Shown: positions 1 to 7,594 of the stretch, one piece after another | Layout of the letters: every line of letters begins with the position of its first letter | Numbering within the stretch: position 1 is the first letter of the stretch | From: Candidatus Omnitrophota bacterium | Lineage (GTDB): Bacteria > Omnitrophota > Gorgyraeia > Zapsychrales > Fredricksoniimonadaceae | Direction of reading: 5' to 3' | Length of the DNA stretch: 7,766 nt | Assembly: GCA_016206745.1 (NCBI GenBank) | Contig: JACQQW010000107.1 | Span: 1-7,766, forward strand | The notes under the pieces: generated by a model | Seen by the model: the letters and a program-made list of their open reading frames with translations, nothing else | What the model was told of the DNA's origin: nothing | Databases searched by the model: none | Position numbers and translations under genes: made by a program

Positions 1-3000
1 GAATATAAGCCCAACCGCGAGATTTTTGCTCAAATGCTGACACCGGATAAAGCCATTGACCGTGGGGTTGGTTTTGCTGATACGGAAGCATTAAAAAAGC
101 AATACGATGCGTATGTTGACACCTTGGATTTGATCAAAGATGCCCAGCAATTGTACATTGATGCTTTGCAACGTTATATCAGCCAGGTGGACAAAGAACA
201 CGGCATCGGCACCGCGGCCGTGGAAAATATTGTTTATGATTTAGGCATATCGGGCACTGTTCTTTTTCGCGGGGTCACCAATAAAGACGGGCGTTCAGCC
301 GCGCAGATATTGGATATGACATTGGCTTTAAGGGAATTATTGTTTTCCGGGGACAAACGCGTAAGCGACGGGATGCGCGCCCAGGCGGCGGAGTATTTGG
401 CGGCTTTGTTTAAGGACCATTTGCATTTTGGATTGGCGCGCGAACAGATGGATTTAGGCGGCGGTTTGTCCGTTCCCCCCGAAGTATATGATTTGAATTT
501 AGGCAAACAAAATCTCGCCATCCTCAAAGAAGAAGAAGCCAAGGCCTTCCTGGTTTTTTGGCCCAATCTTCAAACTCAAACCCTGCATGGCCATTCTTTA
601 ACGGCCATGGATTGGCTGGTGAATTTTTACCGGAAATTATCCAAACAATATTATGAGCGTCACGTCGGGGATGCTTTAAAACTGGATGCCGAGCGCCTTC
701 GTCCGGAATTAATGGAAGCCGTCGCCGGATTGTCGAAATTAAAGACCTGGGAAGAAATGATGGACTATTATAAGGGCCATTTCAGGACAGCTGGTTCGGA
801 ATTTTTAAACGGCGGCCCATATGAAGGGATGGTCGTTAGCGTGCCCCCGCGCATTGAGGATTCTGCCGGCGGCATAGGCGATTCTACGTTTTTATCCACG
901 TTTCGCCCGCACCTGTACCGTATTTTGAACCATGCCGGGCTATTGTCCAGGGAAGACGGCACTGTGGGGCGTAACGTGGAGGTCACCTTTGATATTGTCG
1001 ACCGTAAAGATTTACCCAAAGCTAAAGATGCTTTGGGCAATACCATCGACGCAGAGACCTTTTTATCCGTTCACTCATTGGATATCGGCTGGATTGAAAC
1101 GGTGACCAATGCCCGTGATGCATTGAAGAAAACCAAAGCGGATTTAGTTTTGCAGACATTGGTTTCTTTGGGGTTCTTGCCCAAGTCTTTAATGGATAAA
1201 GCCATTGAGGAAGGTAAAACAGTCCAAACTTTAGGGCAAGTTTTTGATCATGTTTTAGGCACAGGCAAAGGATTGGCCATTACTGTGCATGTCAGGGGGA
1301 TTACGGCCGGATCGGGATTGGCGGTCAGCAGCGGGATAGCCATGGGGACAGCAACGGCTTTTGATGTATTGTTGGGGGCCAAGCTGGTCAATCCGCCCAT
1401 GCGCCAGCGCGTGACCCGTTTAAAACTGGGTGTGGATGGACCCGGTTTTTATTACGTGGAATTTGCCCGCCAGGGGCAGTTTGACGATCCTTCCAAAACA
1501 TACCGTTTTCCCAGGCGCGCTGTTGACGGTAAGGTGGAGGTTGATTTAATTCCTGAAGAAATGCCGGCTGGCGACGGGCAATACAGTGTCCGCCTGCGCA
1601 GGATACAAGATGATATCGAAGATATACGTCAATTGCAGGAAGGACAATGGGTGGACCATGAAGGAACGCAATGGACCCTGCGGGGAAATATAACCTTGGA
1701 CAGCAGATTGAGCAATACGGAGGAAGTCTTAAAAGAAGGTTTTAATCATGTTGTTGAGATTGAACGTTTTGACCGCGTTTATGACATGATGGATGATGAA
1801 TTCAGCATTGGCCGGGCCATGATCGGGTCGCAGACCACGGTGTTGCGCCTGGGGCAGAAAGCCGGTACCCAGGATGAAGTTATGGGTTTAGGAGGGATGG
1901 TGTTGACTTTTGCAGGAGACCCCATTGAAGGGGACATCATTGATGAGGATACAGGAGAACTGCGGCATGTGAAATTTGCCGGCGGCGTGGTCCCGCGCAT
2001 GGTGCGGGTGCCATTGTCCCAACAGGCCATTGACCTTATCAATCGCGCCATGCGCATCATCCGCATAGGAATGAGTGAGCCGGCCGAAGACACCCTGGAT
2101 GCGGTGTATAGTTCTTCCATGCTAAATGAAACGCGGGATGCTCAAAACGTTTGGGCAGAGCTCACTTTACAAATGTTGATGGGCGCCCAAAGGGCTGATA
2201 TTGAAGCCATGGGCAATGCGGATTATCAAGGCGTTTCTTTGCGGCAGAAAAGCGCGCCTGTTTCCATACACCCGGATGTATTGGGGGTATTGGAGGATTT
2301 TGTATACCATTATGGCCAATCCCATGGATTGCGTTATGGTATTTCCGGCGCCCGCGCCAGCGGCAGTGATAAGACGTATTTTACCAGGAAAGATCTTTCT
2401 CCTGAGGACATTGATCAACGGATGACGGAATTGGAGCAAGAAATGCTGGCGGCCCGCAAGCGCAGGGGAAAAATAGGGCCCAATGAAGATGATCCCCGCG
2501 CGTTTAAGCATTCGAAAATCGCGCAGCGCGGCACCGCTGTCCATAAATTGACTCCCGCGGAAATGCGGCAATACCGGGAAGGGGTGCTTAAAGGCCAGGA
2601 AGCGTACAAAGAAGCCCAACGCCGCACGGACCAAAAGCGCGTGGCGCTTTATTCGGAACAGGAAATGGTTGAACTTAAGCAAAAATACCATTTAAATACG
2701 CCTTTGGTCCAATCCCCTGCCATGAAGGACCCCAAATCTGTTCTGACCATGGAAGAAGAACTTGCCGCCAAAGCTGAGGAGTTAATGGCGCGTCATCCAG
2801 GGCAGGGGTTAACCATGCAAGAAACCAAGGAAATGCAGCAATATGCCCAGTCCATGTTCCCCCATCATTTTCAGAAAGTTGTCACGCCCGGCGCCAACAG
2901 CAAAGAGCGCGCTTTAATCCGGCAGAGGTTAATGCACAGCAGCGCTATCATCGCGCAAGCAAGTCTTAATGCTGCCCAGACCAGGCTATTGCTTGCCGCT

Positions 3001-3891
3001 GCTGCGCAAGGCATCGTGAATTTGCTGTGGAATTTTCAAAGTCCCCAGGAAATCACCGCGATGGCGCAGGCATTGGACCAGGGCCATGATCTGGATGCCA
3101 CCCGTTATCAGGAAGAGTTTGCCCATTTTGACCGGCAATTGCAGGAGGCCCAAAAACGTTTCGATGCTCTATGCGCGGCGGGGGGATGCTTGGGGCTGGC
3201 GCATTTTTCTCCTGCCTTTTATCAGGACTTGGCCGCTGAAATTGCCGAAAAGAATGCCGGAATCACCGCCTTAAAAGCGCAATTGCAAACAAATAGACGT
3301 TCCAGCGATGCCGAAATCAGGAGATATCATCAAGACCGGAAAGCGATGGAAGATTTAGAGCTCATTGCGCGGGTCATATCCTTGGAGCCTTCACCGGAAG
3401 AATTCAACTATGGGCATTTTATTTATGAAGCCAGTTCTACGTATAGAAAGTATTTTGGCACCCGAATGGATCTTTTAAATGAAGCGGTGGCCCAAGGCGC
3501 TTTGGTGGATTATCCCTTGTATGGAGGCACCGGGGCCAGGGCTTGGGGGGGGAAAGTCAAAGGAGTTGTGCCTTTTCAGGCGGGCGATGAATCCAATATG
3601 ACCTTATTAAAAGGGGCCATACGCAATTGGGCGGCCTTTCTTAAACGTTTTCCAAGCAAACGCAAAGCATTCATTAATCTGATGGTCAGCGCGTTTACCG
3701 AGGACGCCATCAAAGCGGTGTTAAATGGTTATCTTAAAGAAACGGGATTGGACATTCGCGCGGCAAAGCTCACGCCTCAAAGCATGAGGGAAGTGGTGAG
3801 GCCGACGGAGTTGGAATTGATGTTGAATCTGGCCTTGCAATCCACCGCGACACCGGCGGAATATGAAGAACTAAAGCGGGTCTACGACTAG
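1..3891 (+). CDS. Giant uncharacterised protein, internal segment (5' end outside window; ends at TAG)
   Basis: The frame is open from base 1 (EYKPNREIFAQ precedes the first ATG at 34), so the start is upstream and ATG 34 is unlikely to be a real start. The visible part is 1,296 residues, numbered here from base 1. I recognise no enzyme family. Most of it looks helical. A likely beta-rich, Ig-like island spans about residues 471-537 (FYYVEF, later QYSVRLRRI). Charged, coiled-coil-like helices lie at about 800-930 and 1025-1130, with a hydrophobic helix at about 978-1011. The only cysteines are C1058 and C1063 (CAAGGC). Its context, and the C-terminal tail at 7330-7530, suggest that it belongs to an Omnitrophota-type giant exported protein. 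The TAG at 3889-3891 cuts a charged helix whose sequence resumes in the same frame, so this is probably not the natural end. I am sure it is coding; the family is inferred. Confidence 0.9.
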   Translation, partial: EYKPNREIFAQMLTPDKAIDRGVGFADTEALKKQYDAYVDTLDLIKDAQQLYIDALQRYISQVDKEHGIGTAAVENIVYDLGISGTVLFRGVTNKDGRSAAQILDMTLALRELLFSGDKRVSDGMRAQAAEYLAALFKDHLHFGLAREQMDLGGGLSVPPEVYDLNLGKQNLAILKEEEAKAFLVFWPNLQTQTLHGHSLTAMDWLVNFYRKLSKQYYERHVGDALKLDAERLRPELMEAVAGLSKLKTWEEMMDYYKGHFRTAGSEFLNGGPYEGMVVSVPPRIEDSAGGIGDSTFLSTFRPHLYRILNHAGLLSREDGTVGRNVEVTFDIVDRKDLPKAKDALGNTIDAETFLSVHSLDIGWIETVTNARDALKKTKADLVLQTLVSLGFLPKSLMDKAIEEGKTVQTLGQVFDHVLGTGKGLAITVHVRGITAGSGLAVSSGIAMGTATAFDVLLGAKLVNPPMRQRVTRLKLGVDGPGFYYVEFARQGQFDDPSKTYRFPRRAVDGKVEVDLIPEEMPAGDGQYSVRLRRIQDDIEDIRQLQEGQWVDHEGTQWTLRGNITLDSRLSNTEEVLKEGFNHVVEIERFDRVYDMMDDEFSIGRAMIGSQTTVLRLGQKAGTQDEVMGLGGMVLTFAGDPIEGDIIDEDTGELRHVKFAGGVVPRMVRVPLSQQAIDLINRAMRIIRIGMSEPAEDTLDAVYSSSMLNETRDAQNVWAELTLQMLMGAQRADIEAMGNADYQGVSLRQKSAPVSIHPDVLGVLEDFVYHYGQSHGLRYGISGARASGSDKTYFTRKDLSPEDIDQRMTELEQEMLAARKRRGKIGPNEDDPRAFKHSKIAQRGTAVHKLTPAEMRQYREGVLKGQEAYKEAQRRTDQKRVALYSEQEMVELKQKYHLNTPLVQSPAMKDPKSVLTMEEELAAKAEELMARHPGQGLTMQETKEMQQYAQSMFPHHFQKVVTPGANSKERALIRQRLMHSSAIIAQASLNAAQTRLLLAAAAQGIVNLLWNFQSPQEITAMAQALDQGHDLDATRYQEEFAHFDRQLQEAQKRFDALCAAGGCLGLAHFSPAFYQDLAAEIAEKNAGITALKAQLQTNRRSSDAEIRRYHQDRKAMEDLELIARVISLEPSPEEFNYGHFIYEASSTYRKYFGTRMDLLNEAVAQGALVDYPLYGGTGARAWGGKVKGVVPFQAGDESNMTLLKGAIRNWAAFLKRFPSKRKAFINLMVSAFTEDAIKAVLNGYLKETGLDIRAAKLTPQSMREVVRPTELELMLNLALQSTATPAEYEELKRVYD
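3545..3552 (+). other. G8 homopolymer inside coding sequence
   Basis: Eight consecutive G encode part of RAWGGKVKG. The frame is intact on both sides, unlike at the G7 run 6901-6907. It is the longest mononucleotide run I noticed and a plausible slippage or base-calling hotspot. With G6 at 3180-3185, it shows that such runs recur in this gene. Confidence 0.7.
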
Positions 3892-4026
3892 TATAAACAG
3901 AAATCAAATGATGCCCTGCTGCAACAGCGGCAGGCCGATCCAGGCATTGTGCGCCCGGTGTATGAAGATGAGGGATTAAACCCATTGAATAAATACAATC
4001 CCAGCGTCAATTACGGGAGGGAATGA
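3892..4026 (+). other. Coding-like continuation of the preceding frame after the TAG stop
   Basis: After the TAG the same frame runs 44 further sense codons to TGA at 4024-4026. The residues look like genuine protein: YKQKSNDALLQQRQADPG continues the charged helix ending EYEELKRVYD before the stop, followed by GIVRPVYEDEGLNPLNKYNP. There is no start codon with a ribosome-binding site directly after the TAG to make this a separate gene. I infer that this tract was, or still is, part of the upstream protein. A single substitution such as CAG or GAG to TAG would explain the break. Confidence 0.7.
4015..4021 (+). promoter_or_regulatory. G-rich Shine-Dalgarno-like stretch before ATG 4023
   Basis: The purine run GGGAGGG ends one base before ATG 4023. 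GGAGG is a good anti-Shine-Dalgarno match, but its spacing to the ATG is only about two bases, shorter than is usual for efficient initiation. The ATG overlaps the TGA of the upstream frame (ATGA), an arrangement that allows termination-reinitiation. It is equally possible that this is not a start at all but the site of a lost base in a G or A run. Confidence 0.4.
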
Positions 4027-6929
4027 CTTTAGGGACCGCTTCATTATTGGTGGAAGGCAATGGCCTGGCAATTGCGGTGGTGCGCAATGGTTCCAGTTTG
4101 GCGCAATTTGGCGGCGGGGACGCCAATTTGGCGGCGGGTGTCGGCCAGATCCTAAATAATGCGGAAAATAGGTTAGCGGTGGTCCAGTACGCAAACATAG
4201 CCGGCGGCAGCGATGTGGGCGGTGTGCTTGTGCGCAAGGTCAACGCGGACGGTACGCCTGGGGCGGTCACAACCGTAGAAGGAAGCCGCATGCAATTTAT
4301 GGAGCGGGTCATATTCGAAGACGATCACACGGCGATTAATACCGGAACGGTGCTGTTGAATATAAAATTATTATGGAAAATTCTAGGATACGGGAGCCCC
4401 GAAGAATATTTGTTTGCTTCCAGGGAGCAAAAGCGAGAACGGGTGGCGCATTATATGAATCATGTTTGGCAGCGTTCCTATGTTCTGCGCATGCGCCAGG
4501 AAGAAAAGGTGGGAGAAAGGCATCAATGGCCTATTATCCAATCCGAAGTGGTTCTGCAATGGGTCTTGGAATGGGCCCAGGAGCAGGAAAATTTAGGTCT
4601 TGAGGCGGTAAAATACCAGGAAGTTTCCGCGGAGGTGGCCTATCAGGATCCGAAGACCCGTCAACAACTTGCCGATATGGTTGGCCGTTCCAATCCCAAT
4701 GAGGGGCGGCCCATCCAGACTAAACTGCCTCCCGGAGAAGTGGAAGATGTTCATGTGACCGTCGCGGATCAATTGGTCTATGCCGGGCATTATATGCAGA
4801 ATGGATTATTGCCTCAAGCCGCCCAGGCCCTGGCTTTGGCCAGGAGGTCTGTGCAGGACGGCATGCTGCCGGAAACCGAAAATAATATTTTATTAGCACA
4901 GATTGCGGCCCAAGAAGAAGGTTTACGCATTCAAGAAAGGGCAAGATTGCAAGGCGCCCTCCCGCAAACAACGCAGGAGCAGGAGGCTTTATTATTTTCA
5001 TATATGGACGTTATGGAAAACCCTGATTTTAATATCTATGCGGCCGTGGGATTGGAAAAAGAGCCGGAGGGAATCAGGCCGCCGGGGGAGCTGGAAAAAA
5101 TAAAGAACAGCATGTCCGAAATGTTGGGAGCACTTCGCGCGGCCATCGATGTGGCGGAGGGTTTATTGCAAAAACAGGTATTGCCTTTAATGGGGGCCAT
5201 TAGGACAATTGCTGCCCGGGCACACATGTCCGATTCATTATTATTGGCCGTGGCTTCACGCATGGTCTTGACGGATGATATTGAAGGCACATTGCATTAT
5301 TTTCGATTCTTGGAAGACCAATTGACCAATGCCCAGCGTGGCCATATCCGGAGCGTCATGCCTCGAGTGCCGGCGGATGGGCCGCTTAATCCTTTGCGTT
5401 TGGCATCGTTAAGGGCGGAACTTATTGCCATTTACGACCGGATCAATGATGCATTCCTGGAAGCAGAGGGAAGAATCAAAGCTTTTCGCACTTCCGGGCA
5501 CCTCGCCAGGATATTTTCGGATAAAGACGCGACTTTAGATGATCCCGCCACCCCTTTGAAACAATCTCCCGTTATACGTGAAGATATTGTGGTGAATCCC
5601 GGCCGCGCCCAGCAACTGATCCAATTCGCTTTGCGTGGCGCAAAAATAGATATTCCTACCGGCTCCACCACCCTGGAAGGATGGCTCCAGGTGCTGGATA
5701 TTATTGAACGCACTTTAATAAAAATGGACCTGCCGGACTTTATGAAAAAAGTGGCGGCACAGCGCATCCGCGTCCTTTCCAATGATGCCAGCGTGCGCTT
5801 GACCATAACCATGGATGGCCGGGTGGTCCCCTACAGCATGGAATACTCTCAACGTTTCCGCAGTAACCGGTGGTTTGATGCCAAAACATTGGTCCGGACG
5901 CATGGTAACCGGCGGGAAAATAAGGCCAGCCGGCTGGTCCTTTGGAACAGCATGATGAGATCATTCTTAAAAAATTTCTTCAATGAAGATTTGCCAAGAA
6001 AAATGTTGATCAGTACGATGCCTGGAACAACATACGAGGACGGCATTAAAGATCTGTTCTATTTCATCGACCAGCTTGAGGTCCGGGAAGAAGACATCGC
6101 CGATTTTATGACGCCCCAAGCCCAGGCCAATCTTTTAGATATTCAAGAAGGATTTTCTAAAGTGCTGCGACGGATGTTGGTCAATTATGACGCGAAATAC
6201 CCGGCGGACGGCAAATGGCGTCAGCGTTTCAGGGAGATTTTTGAGACCAACGTGGAGGAAATATCGGGAGATTTAAATGCCAGGCAACCGTATAAAACCA
6301 AACGGGGCAAGGGAATTTCCGTTGAAGCCAAGACCGGGGGCAAGCGGCAGTTGAATGACACGGAATTCTTGTTTATGGCCATGGAACTTATGCTTACTAA
6401 AGAAAGCGCCGGCACGTATGGTTCCATTACGGCGGACCATTTGGAGCATGCCCGCGACAAAGATGACCGTTTGGCCGCGATGGGTGAAATTGTCATTAAC
6501 CGTTTGTTCTGGATAGGAGTGCGGCAACAGGTGCGCAGGGATTTTGATATGGCAAGGGCCGAGGGGATTTTTCTTGACCAAAACGGCAACCCCATACCTT
6601 CATCCGAACGTGAAGGCCCGGGTTATTTAAATATGGTATTTGGCGGCGTATCTAAGATCAACTTTATTTCCGGTATGCTGCAAGACTGGCGCACCAGGGG
6701 GGAAGTCGTTATGGCCATTGGCGATAGTTTAAAAGACCAGGGAGATAATCCTTATTTATTATACCATCACATTACGCGTAATCTCAGCGGCCCCGTCGGC
6801 CATCTTAAGCAGGCTTTAATACAGCGGGCGAAGAAATCCCTTTCGGATAAAATCAGTGTGGCATGGGACGAGTCTTTTCATAGCGGCACGGTCTTCTTTA
6901 GGGGGGGCAATGACCAAGGCCGAACATGA
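4023..6929 (+). CDS. Giant uncharacterised protein, middle segment (968 residues, split from its neighbours by frameshifts)
   Basis: This long frame starts at ATG 4023, overlapping the TGA of the preceding frame. Residues 1-115 are glycine-rich and beta-like (SLLVEGNGLAIAVVRNGSS, then VVQYANIAGGSDVGG). From about 116 the protein becomes helical. Residues 247-305 form a TPR-like helical hairpin pattern (YAGHYMQNGLLPQAAQALAL), a weak match. About 591-608 looks like a beta hairpin, followed by a basic stretch with RFRSNRWF from 611. There are no cysteines and no signal peptide. I recognise no catalytic motif. The frame probably loses the true reading at the G7 run 6901-6907, so the last residues (GGNDQGRT) are likely out of frame. 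I take it as the middle of one giant protein; the alternative is a separate, translationally coupled subunit without its own export signal. Confidence 0.88.
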   Translation: MTLGTASLLVEGNGLAIAVVRNGSSLAQFGGGDANLAAGVGQILNNAENRLAVVQYANIAGGSDVGGVLVRKVNADGTPGAVTTVEGSRMQFMERVIFEDDHTAINTGTVLLNIKLLWKILGYGSPEEYLFASREQKRERVAHYMNHVWQRSYVLRMRQEEKVGERHQWPIIQSEVVLQWVLEWAQEQENLGLEAVKYQEVSAEVAYQDPKTRQQLADMVGRSNPNEGRPIQTKLPPGEVEDVHVTVADQLVYAGHYMQNGLLPQAAQALALARRSVQDGMLPETENNILLAQIAAQEEGLRIQERARLQGALPQTTQEQEALLFSYMDVMENPDFNIYAAVGLEKEPEGIRPPGELEKIKNSMSEMLGALRAAIDVAEGLLQKQVLPLMGAIRTIAARAHMSDSLLLAVASRMVLTDDIEGTLHYFRFLEDQLTNAQRGHIRSVMPRVPADGPLNPLRLASLRAELIAIYDRINDAFLEAEGRIKAFRTSGHLARIFSDKDATLDDPATPLKQSPVIREDIVVNPGRAQQLIQFALRGAKIDIPTGSTTLEGWLQVLDIIERTLIKMDLPDFMKKVAAQRIRVLSNDASVRLTITMDGRVVPYSMEYSQRFRSNRWFDAKTLVRTHGNRRENKASRLVLWNSMMRSFLKNFFNEDLPRKMLISTMPGTTYEDGIKDLFYFIDQLEVREEDIADFMTPQAQANLLDIQEGFSKVLRRMLVNYDAKYPADGKWRQRFREIFETNVEEISGDLNARQPYKTKRGKGISVEAKTGGKRQLNDTEFLFMAMELMLTKESAGTYGSITADHLEHARDKDDRLAAMGEIVINRLFWIGVRQQVRRDFDMARAEGIFLDQNGNPIPSSEREGPGYLNMVFGGVSKINFISGMLQDWRTRGEVVMAIGDSLKDQGDNPYLLYHHITRNLSGPVGHLKQALIQRAKKSLSDKISVAWDESFHSGTVFFRGGNDQGRT
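4104..4138 (+). repeat. Short direct repeat, 15 bp twice with 20 bp period
   Basis: CAATTTGGCGGCGGG occurs at 4104-4118 and again at 4124-4138. Because the period is 20, the copies are read in different phases: the first contributes AQFGGG and the second ANLAAG. It may be a small tandem duplication or a chance similarity in glycine/alanine-rich coding sequence. Confidence 0.55.
6901..6907 (+). other. G7 homopolymer at a frame change
   Basis: Seven consecutive G sit exactly where coding potential moves from the frame ending at 6929 to the frame ending at 7530. With six G, TTT AGG GGG GCA ATG reads through as FFRGAMTKAEHDLL without a break. A miscounted base, a real insertion, strand slippage or a +1 ribosomal shift on GGG would each produce the observed pattern; the sequence alone cannot separate them. 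Confidence 0.65.
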
Positions 6930-7530
6930 CCTATTGACTCAAACGGTCACGGAAATACAAAGTCCCCCGGGGATGGCCGATGCGGTCGAATTCTTGTACG
7001 CGCAATCGGATAAAGTACACGTTCAGCGCATTATTGACCGTTTTTTATTGGGGCCCCCCTTTGAAGCAGACTCTGAAGAATTAGAGAAAGTCATGAGCGC
7101 GGGGTTAAATCTTACGGGATACGGGTTTGCCACAGCCAACCCCTTTAATCCGGCCCGCCTTGAACGGTGGGGCCCGGCGGTTTTCTATGCCGTGGCCGGT
7201 TCGACTTTAGATGCCGTGGGTCAAAACTACATCATCCCTAAAAGCACACCCAATGACCCGTTAGGGGCGTCCCATCGAATTGTGCGCGCGACGATTGAAG
7301 CCATGAATGCGGGATTATATTCCGGAGGGGTCAAGATTCAAGTGCCTAATGATATGAAGACTTCGCGGGAAGGGGGCATTGATTTGCGCGCTCTTGGTGC
7401 CGGTATTAAGCGTAATGTCCCGGCAGTTCCTTTGTCAATCATCTCATTAACGCCTGTTATTTATTCTATCAAAGCTATCAATACACCAGCTGAATTTTTA
7501 TTGATCTTGGGGCTTAATGGAAAAACGTGA
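6910..7530 (+). CDS. C-terminal segment of the giant protein, with GGIDL...LLILGL tail
   Basis: From ATG 6910 this frame encodes 206 residues (MTKAEHDLLTQTV...). A GTG at 6856 would add 18 residues, but those overlap the better-supported upstream frame, so ATG 6910 is the earliest convincing codon and may itself be internal. The body is mixed helix and strand with no cysteine. The last 60 residues carry REGGIDLRALGAGIKRN, then SIISLTPVIYSIKAI and FLLILGL. I associate this ending with C-termini of large hypothetical proteins of Omnitrophota (from memory). The frame has no signal peptide. It overlaps the preceding frame by 20 bases and the following gene by 14 bases. The most likely role is the C-terminal module of the upstream giant protein, perhaps for anchoring or export; that role is speculation. 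Confidence 0.82.
   Translation: MTKAEHDLLTQTVTEIQSPPGMADAVEFLYAQSDKVHVQRIIDRFLLGPPFEADSEELEKVMSAGLNLTGYGFATANPFNPARLERWGPAVFYAVAGSTLDAVGQNYIIPKSTPNDPLGASHRIVRATIEAMNAGLYSGGVKIQVPNDMKTSREGGIDLRALGAGIKRNVPAVPLSIISLTPVIYSIKAINTPAEFLLILGLNGKT
7509..7512 (+). promoter_or_regulatory. Weak ribosome-binding site for the gene at 7517
   Basis: GGGG lies four bases before ATG 7517, a modest Shine-Dalgarno match. Because the ATG is inside the end of the preceding frame (stop 7528-7530), initiation is likely helped by ribosomes terminating nearby. No promoter can be placed between the two genes, so they are probably co-transcribed. Confidence 0.4.
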
Positions 7531-7594
7531 ATTATCGCTTGGGATTCTTTTTATCTTTTTGGCTGGTTGTTTGCGGCCCATGCCGGTTTATGCC
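7517..7594 (+). other. Signal peptide, type I or lipoprotein
   Basis: Residues 1-26 have a K/R-containing n-region, a hydrophobic core at about 6-17 and a c-region RPMPVYA ending in an A-x-A-like V-Y-A. Cleavage before Q27 fits signal peptidase I. The overlapping LAGC at 15-18 fits the lipobox consensus for signal peptidase II. Either way the protein is predicted to be exported. The R-P just after C18 and the proline-rich linker make type I slightly more natural to me. Confidence 0.7.

Larger units (their letters stand above)
1..7530 (+). pseudogene. Reconstructed single giant gene interrupted by one stop and two frame changes
   Basis: The three long frames are end to end, on the same strand, with no gap between coding signals. 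They can be joined by three minimal edits: a sense codon for TAG 3889-3891, one extra base in the G/A-rich stretch 4015-4023 (giving NYGREMTLGTASLL), and one G fewer at 6901-6907 (giving FFRGAMTKAEHDLL). The joined product is at least about 2,500 residues, with its N-terminus upstream. Only the last segment has a terminal-looking tail, and only the next gene has a signal peptide, as expected if the three frames are one exported protein. Whether this is a true pseudogene, a sequencing artefact or an expressed split gene is not decidable here. Confidence 0.55.

Noticed and set aside
2167..2691. 174-codon open frame on the minus strand
   Set aside because: It lies wholly inside the well-supported plus-strand gene, has no ribosome-binding site or recognisable domain, and fits an antisense shadow of codon bias.
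3885..3900. TAG as pyrrolysine codon
   Set aside because: No associated genes or downstream element are visible, and a simple substitution of CAG or GAG in a helix explains it more economically.
3908..3979. Small cysteine-rich ORF (MMPCCNSGRP, 23 residues)
   Set aside because: It has no Shine-Dalgarno sequence and lies in a frame different from the convincing 3892-4026 continuation, which explains the same bases better.
4024..4032. Alternative genetic code with TGA as a sense codon
   Set aside because: Reading through TGA 4024 meets TAG at 4030 after one codon, and that frame then becomes tryptophan-rich and unnatural. TGA recoding cannot join the frames.
4101..4140. 20-bp duplication as the cause of the frame change near 4023
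   Set aside because: A 20-bp insertion would give the right phase shift, but the good coding frame is already the downstream one from 4023 on, 80 bases before the repeat.
6856..6909. GTG 6856 as start of the third frame
   Set aside because: The 18 extra residues overlap the upstream frame, which has better coding character there, and no Shine-Dalgarno sequence precedes the GTG.
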